Assembly (NCBI RefSeq): GCF_042683405.1
Contig: NZ_JBHUJS010000003.1
Span: forward strand, 372,001 to 436,000
Length of the DNA stretch: 64,000 nucleotides
Source of the DNA: Telluria sp042683405
GTDB taxonomy: Bacteria; Pseudomonadota; Gammaproteobacteria; Burkholderiales; Burkholderiaceae_D
Direction of reading: 5' to 3'
The notes under the pieces were generated by a model. It saw nothing but the letters and a program-made list of their open reading frames with translations. It ran no database searches and was not told where the DNA came from. A program made the position numbers and the translations under genes. This document shows positions 37,401 through 44,130 of this stretch, one piece after another (within the stretch, counting starts at the first letter, position 1; each line of letters opens with the position of its first letter).

Positions 37401-37551
37401 CGTGGGCGTGGCCGCCATGGTGCCGTCCCCGGACGACAAGCCCGAGGCGCTGGTCGAACGCGCCGACCGCGCGCTGTACCGCGCCAAGCTTGGCGGCCGC
37501 AACCGCGCGGTATGCGAGCAGGATGCGCGCAGCACCACCACTCCTGCCTGA
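34438..37551 (+). CDS. Two-component-propeller sensor diguanylate cyclase (GGDEF)
   Basis: 1037 residues from ATG 34438, beginning with a signal peptide that ends SASAAAP. About a dozen propeller repeats of the form LWIGT / LWVGT (two 7-bladed propellers, about 40-670) and a Y_Y_Y domain (about 690-780) form the periplasmic sensor, then a TM helix (FRAVAGFGTFALLASVYGL), a short coiled coil and a GGDEF domain (about 860-1030). The active site is YGGEEF and the inhibitory I-site RxxD (RTTD) lies five residues before it, so it likely makes c-di-GMP with feedback control. Same build as HTCS-type sensors but with a GGDEF output. Confidence 0.92.
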   Translation: MQPPLRAPSSPARAFWRAVASLLLVFTCLSASAAAPSQLRFQRLGGVGMADLSILSLVQDRLGFTWIGTASGLYRYDGYEAVRYGNQPKNPRSLPHDRVTDILEDRQGRIWVGTNEGLARFDPHTDDFTRFAPKNPAHTQLIVKQILSDGADGLWIATWGGVQHVDTLTGQFTVHAHDPSDPHSLASNDVNALVRDEVGGLWAATWPGGLDYLPPGSSKFRHYRIDTAERPDSKLNIARALHIDGDKNLWIGTEKGVVFLKAGAPWGERVGLVTPPSRINRFFSDSSGSVWAGTLTAGLLRWERGSDTAQRYRHRAYDPYSLPADDVRAIMQDRGGMLWVGTYTDGIGLVNRNSTGFRRFVAHDAQHGRDLPGSALQAIAGAPDGRLWLATNRGFSLFNPASGEVERIYQARAGQPGALSNDIVYSLYQQPGGPLWVGTSAGLNRLDPATGQFSVMRFDHIMAGFINTIAPSADGTLWLGTGAQVIRFNPASGAWKTYPSQAGVPGTRAVTGTTVIVEDRRGRVWMGSGWNGGGLDMLDPATGKFRNFRHVPGDVSSLSHDNVFALHEDAQGRMWVSTAKGLHEIVSGPSGAIRFRSYPIDTGADALTPHSILHDESGKLWIGTVPGLIRLDPESGRYDRYTATDGLTAGFGLGAAWRAADGILYFGGTKGLTGVEPARVRAVSVAPQVAITDISVLNQSLTTRRGGSVLEGSVNAPRSLTLTAQDLVFSVEFSALHYTNPLANTYAYRLVGFDSDWVYTGAEHRLATYTNLNPGRYRFEVKAANDRGVWSARAASFDVVILPPFWATWWFRAVAGFGTFALLASVYGLRVRSLKRQQARLRDLVAERTRELELTNAKLEELTTTDALTGVTNRRGFDHALQREWRRATRTSGKVALAMLDVDHFKSYNDRYGHQAGDQALKAVAAVISAHARRTTDLVARYGGEEFALLAPSANLVQVMKMANDICAALRELALPHGGSPEGIITVSVGVAAMVPSPDDKPEALVERADRALYRAKLGGRNRAVCEQDARSTTTPA

Positions 37552-37577
37552 CCCGCCAGGGGTCCTCTTCGCAAACG

Positions 37578-38309
37578 CTAGTGCTGCCAGTTCTTCCTGG
37601 CGGCGGCTTGCTCCTGTGTGGCGTTGAGCGGGTCGCCCTCGATGCGCTCGTCGATGGCTTCGAGCACGGCGGGCGGCATCTCCGTGCCGGCCTGTCGGTA
37701 ATCGCCGCCAGCCGCGCCGCCCTCGGCGACGACCGGCAACGTCCAGCGCCCGCCCTCGCGGCAGGCCAGGCCGGCCGTCTGCTGGTGGGTGAAGCTGCGG
37801 CAGTAGGCGCCGTTTTTGGAAACGAAGGTGACGCCGATGCGCGTGCCGCCCTGCCCGCTGCTGGCCAGCTTGTTCGACAGGGCATCCTCCAGGCCGGCCT
37901 GGGCGACCAGCACGCCATTGCTGCTGGCGATGTCGGACTCCGGCGCGCTCTCCCGGCCGGCCATCACGCCGATCAGCGCGGCGGCGGCGATGCCGCCAAG
38001 CTGCATCCAGCTGCGCCGCTGCGGCGGCGGTTGCCGCTTCGCTTCGCGGGCCGCGCGTGCCAGGTCGATCGGCGTGACTTCCGGCGGCAGCTCCGTGCGT
38101 GGACGCGCTGCCTGCTGGAGCCGCTGCGGCACCGGCTCGTCCACCACCGGCGCGAACGCGGCAAAGACGTTGTCGCGCAAGGCGCGGTGCTGCTCGACGC
38201 GCGCCGCGATGGACTGGTCCGCGCGCATCGCCTGTTCGATGCCGGCACGGGTGGCCTCATCCAGTTCCCCGTCGGCGTACGCCATCAGGATTTCGTCGCT
38301 GTACTTCAT
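37578..38309 (-). CDS. Anti-sigma factor
   Basis: 243 residues from ATG 38309, overlapping the sigma factor stop by 4 nt (ATGA). A cytoplasmic N-terminus (SDEILMAYADGELDEATRAGIEQAM) of the anti-sigma type, without the zinc HxxxCxxC motif, is followed by a single TM helix (MQLGGIAAAALIGVMAG, about 115-131) and a periplasmic C-terminus of about 110 residues with a conserved-looking segment YCRSFTHQQTAGLACREGG. The pair probably responds to an envelope signal. Confidence 0.85.
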   Translation of the reverse strand: MKYSDEILMAYADGELDEATRAGIEQAMRADQSIAARVEQHRALRDNVFAAFAPVVDEPVPQRLQQAARPRTELPPEVTPIDLARAAREAKRQPPPQRRSWMQLGGIAAAALIGVMAGRESAPESDIASSNGVLVAQAGLEDALSNKLASSGQGGTRIGVTFVSKNGAYCRSFTHQQTAGLACREGGRWTLPVVAEGGAAGGDYRQAGTEMPPAVLEAIDERIEGDPLNATQEQAAARKNWQH

Positions 38310-38812
38310 GCTGTGTCCTTCGTTGGTCCGGCCAGGATCGCCTGCAGTGCCTCGCGCGCTCGCGCCAGGCGGCTGGTCAGCGTACCGACCGGGATGTCCA
38401 GTGCCTCCGCGGCCTCCTTGTACGGCAGGCCGTCGACCAGCACCAGGCCAATCACCATGCGGTGGTCTTCCGACAGCATGCTGATGGCCTTCTGCACCGC
38501 GATCCTCTGCTGGTGCGCTTCCGCCGATTCGTCCCCGACGTGCTCCCCCGCTTCCTCGGGCGCGAACACGCGGTCGCGCCGGATGCGGCTGCGCACCTCG
38601 TCGATCCACGCGTTCTTCACGATCCGGAACATCCAGCTGTCCAGGCGCGTGCCCGGCTCCCACTGCTCGCTGCGGGTGAGCGCGCGTTCCAGCGCCACCT
38701 GCACCAGGTCGTCCGCATCCTCGCGGTTGTAGGTCACGGTCCGCGCGAAACGGCGCAGCCGTGGCAGCAGCTCGGCGAGTTGGCGGTGGAAGGCGGCAGC
38801 GTGGTTGGACAT
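38306..38812 (-). CDS. ECF RNA polymerase sigma factor
   Basis: 168 residues. Sigma-70 region 2 (about 15-80; NREDADDLVQVALERAL, SWMFRIVKNAWIDEVRS) and region 4 (about 110-160; LSEDHRMVIGLVLVDGLPYKEAAEALDIPVGTLTSRLARAR). Cotranscribed with the anti-sigma factor by 4-nt overlap. It is divergent from the S8 protease and repeat protein genes, likely targets by position. I did not find a clear ECF promoter pair by eye. Confidence 0.92.
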   Translation of the reverse strand: MSNHAAAFHRQLAELLPRLRRFARTVTYNREDADDLVQVALERALTRSEQWEPGTRLDSWMFRIVKNAWIDEVRSRIRRDRVFAPEEAGEHVGDESAEAHQQRIAVQKAISMLSEDHRMVIGLVLVDGLPYKEAAEALDIPVGTLTSRLARAREALQAILAGPTKDTA

Positions 38813-38901
38813 GGCGTTACAGGTAAAACGCGCGGCGGATGGATTTTCTTCCGTGTCCCGTTCGTTTTATTTACATGGACTGCTTATATTATCATCGGAC
38901 A

Positions 38902-40200
38902 ATGAAACGAATCCGCACCCTACTTGCCCTCACCGCCCTGCTGGCGGCCTCGCACGCGCAGGCCCAGCTTGGCCTGCCGCGGGTGCAGCTGCCGCTGCCG
39001 TCGCAGGTGGGGCCGATCGACACGGGCCGCCTGCGAGAACCGCTGCAGGCGCCGCTCGACATCGTGCGCGACGTGTCGCGCCTGCGCCTCGATACCGTGA
39101 CCGGCCTGCTGCAACGCCACCGCGATGTGCTGGAGGCGGACCCGCGCGGCGAACCCGTCGTGCGCCGCGAGATCCTCGCGTTTGCGCCCTCTCCGGCCGG
39201 ACTGGCGGCGGCCGCCTCGCTTGGCATGGCCGTGGTACGCGAAACATCGTTCGGCGCCGGCGGCGAGCAGATGGTCGTGCTGGGCGCGCCCGCATCGCTG
39301 TCCACGGCGGAGGCGCTGGAACGCCTGCGCGCGCTCGACCCGGAGGGCATCTACGACTTCAATCATATCTATACAGGCAGCGGCGCGCCGGGCGAGCTGG
39401 CGCAGCCCGCGGCCGGTGCCGCGCCGGCGGCCGCTGCGGACGCTCCTGCGGTGGGCCTGGTCGACAGCGGCGTGGATGCAAGCCACATCACGCTGCGCGA
39501 CGCGGCGATCCAGCGCTGGGGATGCAATGGCGAGGCCAGGCCGGCGACGCACGGCACGGCCGTCGCTGCGCTGATGGTCGGTTCCGCGCAGCGCTTTCGC
39601 GGCGTGCTGCCGCGCGGGCGCCTGTACGCCGCCGACATCTACTGCGACAGCCCGACCGGCGGCTCGGCCGAGCGCATCGCGGGCGCGCTCGCGTGGATGT
39701 CGCGCGAACGGGTCGGCGTCGTCAACCTGAGCCTCGTCGGGCCGCACAACAAGCTGCTGGAGCAGGTGGTGCGCCTGATGGTCCGGCGCGGCCACCTGAT
39801 CGTGGCGGCGGTCGGCAACGACGGTCCGGCCGCGCCGCCGCTCTACCCTGCCAGCTATCCGGGCGTGGTGGGCGTGACCGCGGTGGACAAGCGCGGCAAG
39901 CCGTTGCCGGAAGCTGCGCGCGGGCCGCAGGTCATGTTCGCTGCGCCCGGAAATAATATGGTCAGCGCGGATGCCGGGAATGACGGCTTCCGCCAGGTGC
40001 GCGGCACCTCGTTCGCCGCCCCCATCGTGGCGGCAATGCTGGCCACCGATGCGCAGCGGCCCGATCCCCAGGTGGCCAGGCTGGCGCTTGCGCGCCTGAC
40101 AGCGCGCGCCGTGCGGCCCGATACCGCCAGCGTGTCGAACGCGCTTGGCTACGGCATCGTCGGCGCCGATTACCGGGTCGATCCCGCCCGTTTTCGCTAA
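38902..40200 (+). CDS. S8 (subtilisin-like) serine peptidase, secreted
   Basis: 432 residues from ATG 38902, with a signal peptide ending SHAQA. Catalytic residues are visible: Asp in VGLVDSGVD, His in ATHGTAVAALM, oxyanion Asn in AAVGNDGP and Ser in RGTSFAAPIVAAM. About 180 residues precede the catalytic domain and may form a pro-region. Divergent from the ECF sigma/anti-sigma pair and 100 bp upstream of a secreted repeat protein. It may be regulated by that sigma factor or process the repeat protein; both are inferred. Confidence 0.9.
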   Translation: MKRIRTLLALTALLAASHAQAQLGLPRVQLPLPSQVGPIDTGRLREPLQAPLDIVRDVSRLRLDTVTGLLQRHRDVLEADPRGEPVVRREILAFAPSPAGLAAAASLGMAVVRETSFGAGGEQMVVLGAPASLSTAEALERLRALDPEGIYDFNHIYTGSGAPGELAQPAAGAAPAAAADAPAVGLVDSGVDASHITLRDAAIQRWGCNGEARPATHGTAVAALMVGSAQRFRGVLPRGRLYAADIYCDSPTGGSAERIAGALAWMSRERVGVVNLSLVGPHNKLLEQVVRLMVRRGHLIVAAVGNDGPAAPPLYPASYPGVVGVTAVDKRGKPLPEAARGPQVMFAAPGNNMVSADAGNDGFRQVRGTSFAAPIVAAMLATDAQRPDPQVARLALARLTARAVRPDTASVSNALGYGIVGADYRVDPARFR

Positions 40201-40219
40201 TTTGAAAAAAATTTTCAAA
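40201..40219. repeat. AT-rich palindrome just after the S8 peptidase stop
   Basis: Arms TTTGAAAA and TTTTCAAA around AAA begin at the base after the stop codon. It has no GC stem, so it is a weak terminator candidate or a protein-binding site upstream of the repeat protein. Confidence 0.4.
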
Positions 40220-40299
40220 CCGATGGATTAAACCCCGGATGCGGTTCGTTTTCCTTGCATCGGCAGCGGATTGTCCGCGCCAGTTAAGGAGAACAGAAC

Positions 40300-41526
40300 A
40301 TGAAACACGCATTCGTCATCAAGCAAATCGCTTTCGCAGCTTCCCTCGTCATCGCTTCGTCCGCACATGCGCAGCTGCTTGGCGGCGGCGGCCTTGGCGG
40401 CGCGCTCGGTGGCCACGGCGCCATCGGCGGTTCGCTGTCCGGCATGGGCGGCCTGAACGCTCCTGCCATGACCCGCCCCGACCTGCAGATCGACCGCACC
40501 GCCGGCCGCCTCGAACGCGTCCGCCGCGACACGACGGCACAGGCCGAAGCCGCGGCAAACGCGGCGCGGCGCAATGCGGGCCAGGTGAACGGCTCGGCGA
40601 ACGGATCCGGCAGCGGCAGCCTGGCGGGTGCCGTGGACGTGCCGGCTGGCCCGTCCGGCTCGGCCAGCGGCGATGCGCAGCGCACTGGCAGTGCCGGCAT
40701 CGGCAAGTCGGTGGGCGGCCAGTTGCTGGGCAGCGCCAGCACTGCCGGCAGCGGCGCAGCCGATGCAGCGGGCAACGGCGACATGCAGAAAAGCGGCGGC
40801 CTGGCGCTCGGCAAGTCGGTGACCGGTGCAGCGGAAGCGGCGGGTAACGGCAGCGCGGAAAAGCGCGGCGGACTGGCGCTCGGCAAATCGGTGACCGGTG
40901 CAGCGGAAGCGGCAGGTAGCGGCAGCGCAGAGAAGCGCGGTGGACTGGCGCTCGGCAAATCGGTGACCGGTGCCGCGGATGCGGCGGGTAACGGCGGCGC
41001 GGAAAAGCGCGGCGGACTGGCGCTCGGCAAATCGGTGACCGGTGCAGCGGAAGCGGCAGGTAGCGGCAGCGCAGAGAAGCGCGGTGGCCTGGCGCTCGGC
41101 AAGACCCTGAATGGCGCCGGCAGCGCGGAAGGCTCGGCACAGAAGACTGGCGGCCTCGCTCTCGGCAAGTCGGCCACGGGCCAGGGCGGTGCCGAAGGCG
41201 GCGCGCAAAAATCCGGCGGCCTCTCTCTGGGCAAGTCGGTCAGCGGCGAAGCGAGTGGCGAAGCAAACGGCGAGGCTGCGGTGAGCGGCGGCCGTGGTGC
41301 GCTGCGCGGCATCGCGCAAGGCGCGGCGTCCGGTGCGCGCAACCAGGCGAATGCGGCACGCGAATTCGGCCAGGCGACTGCGGCCAATGCGCGTACGACG
41401 GGCAAAGCGACTGGCGAGGCAGCGCGTCGCGGCGCCGGCAGCATGGGCGGCAGCGCAAGCGTGTCGGCCAGCGGCAGCGGCAAGGCGTCCGGTTCGGCTA
41501 AGGGCGGCAAGGGCCAGGGCGAGTAA
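40300..41526 (+). CDS. Secreted Gly/Ala-rich 24-residue repeat protein, function unknown
   Basis: 408 residues with TAAGGAGA upstream of ATG 40300 and a signal peptide ending SSAHA. The mature part is low-complexity Gly/Ala/Ser-rich. Residues 165-326 hold seven units, four of 24 residues of the form RGGLALGKSVTGAAEAAGSG and three of 22, after which the protein is Ala/Arg-rich. No known domain seen. It follows an S8 protease and faces an ECF sigma system, suggesting an envelope or stress role. A terminator follows. Confidence 0.8.
   Translation: MKHAFVIKQIAFAASLVIASSAHAQLLGGGGLGGALGGHGAIGGSLSGMGGLNAPAMTRPDLQIDRTAGRLERVRRDTTAQAEAAANAARRNAGQVNGSANGSGSGSLAGAVDVPAGPSGSASGDAQRTGSAGIGKSVGGQLLGSASTAGSGAADAAGNGDMQKSGGLALGKSVTGAAEAAGNGSAEKRGGLALGKSVTGAAEAAGSGSAEKRGGLALGKSVTGAADAAGNGGAEKRGGLALGKSVTGAAEAAGSGSAEKRGGLALGKTLNGAGSAEGSAQKTGGLALGKSATGQGGAEGGAQKSGGLSLGKSVSGEASGEANGEAAVSGGRGALRGIAQGAASGARNQANAAREFGQATAANARTTGKATGEAARRGAGSMGGSASVSASGSGKASGSAKGGKGQGE
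40792..41277 (+). repeat. Tandem 72/66-bp coding repeats (seven units)
   Basis: Four 72-bp units (40792, 40864, 40936, 41008) followed by three 66-bp units (41080, 41146, 41212). Units 2 and 4 are almost identical in sequence, and the array is in frame, which suggests recent duplication or conversion. Confidence 0.88.
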
Positions 41527-41597
41527 CGCAAGCGCGGGGACGCACGTCGCGCTGGCGCGCAGGTGCGGTCCCTGCTGCCATTTTCTGTGTGTGGTGG

Positions 41598-41630
41598 GCG
41601 GGGCTGTCCGATGGGCAGTCCCGCTTTTTT
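41598..41630 (+). terminator. Rho-independent terminator after the repeat protein gene
   Basis: Stem gcggggctgtcc / ggcagtcccgc (one G-U pair and one bulge), loop GATG, followed by six T. Confidence 0.75.
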
Positions 41631-41669
41631 CATGGAGTGCTGTGCGCCGGACGTGGGCGCGCAAACAGC

Positions 41670-42290
41670 TTATGAAGGGATGAGCCCGTGTTCGTCGAGC
41701 AGGTCGTGCATCAGTTCCAGCCGGATCAGGGGATTGTCGAGCGTGAGCATGTCGTGCTTCTGCTGGTTCGACAATGGCAGCAGGTCGCACCAGCGGTTCG
41801 ACACCCAGCCGCAGTCCGCGAGCAGGAATGGCGGCAGCAAGGGCCAGCGGTCTTCGGCGATGCCGGCCAGCGAGACGATGACGCGTTCGAGCGCATCCGC
41901 GGCGCCTTGCAGCTCGGACGGAATCCGGACGGGGCGGTCGTCTTCCATGGTCTCGACTTCCGCGTACCACAGCCCCGCGGTGCGCTGTTCGGAGGACACG
42001 ATGTTGAAGCGCGAACCGCCGCGGCACACGATGCGCAACAGCCCCGGCGTGTCCGAGACCGAGTGCGTGACGGTGGCCAGCGTGCCTGAGTGCACGAAGC
42101 GCTCCAGCACGTCCGGCTTGCGGATTTCCGAGCCCTGCGTGAGCAGCACCACGCCGAAGGGCTTATCCTCCAACATGCAGCGGGCGATCATGTCCAGGTA
42201 GCGAACCTCGAAGATCTGCAACCGTAAGGTCCCGCCCGGAAACAAGACTGTATTCAGGGGAAATAACGGGATGGAAAGCCGCTCGCTCAT
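41670..42290 (-). CDS. Lon N-terminal (LON substrate-binding) domain protein
   Basis: 206 residues from ATG 42290, chosen because GAGG precedes it and the family start LSIPLFPLNTVLFPGG follows at once. The fold is the PUA-like N-terminal domain of Lon protease (FEVRYLDMIARCM, then GLLRIVCRGGSRFNI) with no AAA or protease domain, as in stand-alone LON-domain proteins common in proteobacteria. The role is unclear. It is convergent with the repeat protein and divergent from a diguanylate cyclase. Confidence 0.88.
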   Translation of the reverse strand: MSERLSIPLFPLNTVLFPGGTLRLQIFEVRYLDMIARCMLEDKPFGVVLLTQGSEIRKPDVLERFVHSGTLATVTHSVSDTPGLLRIVCRGGSRFNIVSSEQRTAGLWYAEVETMEDDRPVRIPSELQGAADALERVIVSLAGIAEDRWPLLPPFLLADCGWVSNRWCDLLPLSNQQKHDMLTLDNPLIRLELMHDLLDEHGLIPS

Positions 42291-42471
42291 GGCCCTCATG
42301 ATGACAGAATCGCGGACGGTATCGCGCACCGTAGATGTGCGTTTACCGCCACGGCGGCCGCGAGCATGGGCGTCCCAGTGGCGGGCCCGCCCGCTGCGCG
42401 CCAGCCGAAAAATGGGTAAGCTGTGTCCAGTCGGGTTCGCAACGGCGCCCAGCCAGACCTGGTGGTGCAGG

Positions 42472-43563
42472 ATGAACAAGTTCTTTCAAGAGGTACTGCG
42501 GCCCGATGCCCTGGACCGCGAACTGGTCCATAAACACGAGGCCGACATCGAATTCATGCTGCCCCGCGTGGGCGCAGTATTCGGACTGTGCATCGTGGCG
42601 TTCGCCGGCTGGGACTTCATCGTCGAACCCGCGATCGCAATCCAGTCGCTGGCGATCCGCACAGTGGCGGTACTGCTCGCATTCCTCATTTTCTTGCCGT
42701 CGGCGAAGCGTTTCGGGCCCGAGCAGCGCGCCGGCTTCATGTTCGCCGTCTATCTATGCGGGGTGATGCTGGCGGAAGTGCGCAGCACCCTTCCCTCCAG
42801 CATCGCCGGCGTGACCGCGTGCCTGGCCACCGTGTGGCTGGTATCGATCCGCATTCGTACCTTCGTGGCGATGGTGGCGATTCCCTCGGTCCTGTTCACG
42901 GTGCTGGTGTTCACCCGGCTGCCGATGATGGAAGCGCTGAATGCGCTGATGATGTACGTGGTGTCGCTCATCATCGCGCTGCTGGTGATGGTGACGGCGC
43001 GCCAGTTCCGCCGGCGATCGGCCGCCCTGCGCGCCCAGCTGCTAAGCACCGCGCGCTACGACAGCCTGACCGGTGTCTGCAACCGCGGCTACATCCTCGA
43101 ACTGGCCCTGCGCGAACTGGAGCTGGCGCGGCGCCACGCGCGTCCTCTGGCCGTGGCCATGCTCGATATCGACTACTTCAAGCGCATCAACGACACCTAC
43201 GGGCACGATGTCGGCGACAAGGTGATTCGCGAAGTGGCACGCGCCTGCGTCGAGCACCTGCGCGCGACCGACCACTTCGGCCGCTTCGGCGGCGAGGAGT
43301 TCATCGCCGTGCTGCCCGAGATGGACGCCGCTGCGGCCGTGCAGTGCGCCGAGCGGCTGCGCGCGGCGATCGCGGCGGTGGCGGTGCCCACGCCGCAGGG
43401 AGAGGTGCACGCCAATGCCAGCATCGGCGTGGCGCTGCTGCCGCCGGGCGGCACGGCCGACTGGCAGGCCCTGCTCAAGCAGGCGGACGTGGCGCTGTAC
43501 CGCGCCAAGGCGGGCGGCCGCAACCGCGTGGTGCTGAACGAAGACGCGATCGCTCCGCGGTGA
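42472..43563 (+). CDS. Membrane diguanylate cyclase (GGDEF)
   Basis: 363 residues from ATG 42472. An N-terminal region with about five or six membrane helices (residues 33-175) precedes a GGDEF domain (about 195-355) with DSLTGVCNRGY, MLDIDYFKRINDTYGHDVGD and active site FGGEEF. An I-site RATD lies five residues before GGEEF. It therefore probably makes c-di-GMP with product inhibition. No partner gene; the membrane part may sense an unknown signal. Confidence 0.9.
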   Translation: MNKFFQEVLRPDALDRELVHKHEADIEFMLPRVGAVFGLCIVAFAGWDFIVEPAIAIQSLAIRTVAVLLAFLIFLPSAKRFGPEQRAGFMFAVYLCGVMLAEVRSTLPSSIAGVTACLATVWLVSIRIRTFVAMVAIPSVLFTVLVFTRLPMMEALNALMMYVVSLIIALLVMVTARQFRRRSAALRAQLLSTARYDSLTGVCNRGYILELALRELELARRHARPLAVAMLDIDYFKRINDTYGHDVGDKVIREVARACVEHLRATDHFGRFGGEEFIAVLPEMDAAAAVQCAERLRAAIAAVAVPTPQGEVHANASIGVALLPPGGTADWQALLKQADVALYRAKAGGRNRVVLNEDAIAPR

Positions 43564-43609
43564 TACTCCCCCCGGGTATGCCGCACACGGCAACGGCAGC
43601 AAAAAAAGA

Positions 43610-43654
43610 GGGGGGGTATGCCGGCAAACCGCGTTCCGGGCCGCATACCCCCCC
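43610..43654. repeat. G7/C7 inverted repeat in the gap after a GGDEF gene
   Basis: A 12-bp perfect stem from seven G plus TATGC pairs with GCATA plus seven C, loop 21 nt. It lies within the 174-bp gap 43564-43737, which otherwise holds only the leader of the DUF454 gene. No T-run. Confidence 0.65.
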
Positions 43655-43737
43655 TGCATGGGAAGGCGATGGCCGCAAGCGCGTTCCGCAGGGAGGACTG
43701 CAGCCGCCAGGCAATCTCTGGTAACCTGCCCCCATTC

Positions 43738-44112
43738 ATGAAAACCGCCCTCATCATCATCGGCGCGATCTCGGTCGTACTGGCAGTCCTGGGACTGTTC
43801 CTGCCGCTGCTGCCGACCACGCCGTTCCTGCTGCTCGCGTCGGCCTGCTTTGCGCGCGGCTCGGACAAGATGCACAAATGGCTGCTCAACCACGGCCTGT
43901 TCGGCGCCTACCTGCGCAGCTACGAGGAAGGCAAGGGCATCCCCTTGCGCGGCAAGATCGTCGCCATCACCCTGCTATGGGTATCGATGACGGTGTCGAT
44001 GGCGATGGTGGGACAGCTTGCGCTGCGCCTGCTGCTGGCCGCGATCGGGCTGGCAGTCACCATCTACCTCTGGAAATTCGTCCCCACCCGCATCGGCTCC
44101 CCGGCGCCCTGA
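43738..44112 (+). CDS. DUF454 (YbaN-like) inner membrane protein
   Basis: 124 residues from ATG 43738. The N-terminus has the family pattern LGLFLPLLPTTPFLLLASACFARGS followed by KWLLNHGLFGAYLRSYEEGKGIPLRGK, then two more hydrophobic helices. Function is not known for the family. Convergent with the HerA-like ATPase gene, 18 bp away. Confidence 0.88.
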   Translation: MKTALIIIGAISVVLAVLGLFLPLLPTTPFLLLASACFARGSDKMHKWLLNHGLFGAYLRSYEEGKGIPLRGKIVAITLLWVSMTVSMAMVGQLALRLLLAAIGLAVTIYLWKFVPTRIGSPAP

Positions 44113-44130
44113 ACGGCAGCGCCGTCGGCA

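Noticed and set aside
40792..41277. Regular direct repeats considered as a CRISPR array
   Set aside because: The units are contiguous, in frame and of 72 or 66 bp with no unique spacers, so they are coding repeats.
40228..42027. Minus-strand frames opposite the 24-residue repeat protein
   Set aside because: They are antisense to a tandem repeat and repeat with the same period, so they are not independent genes.
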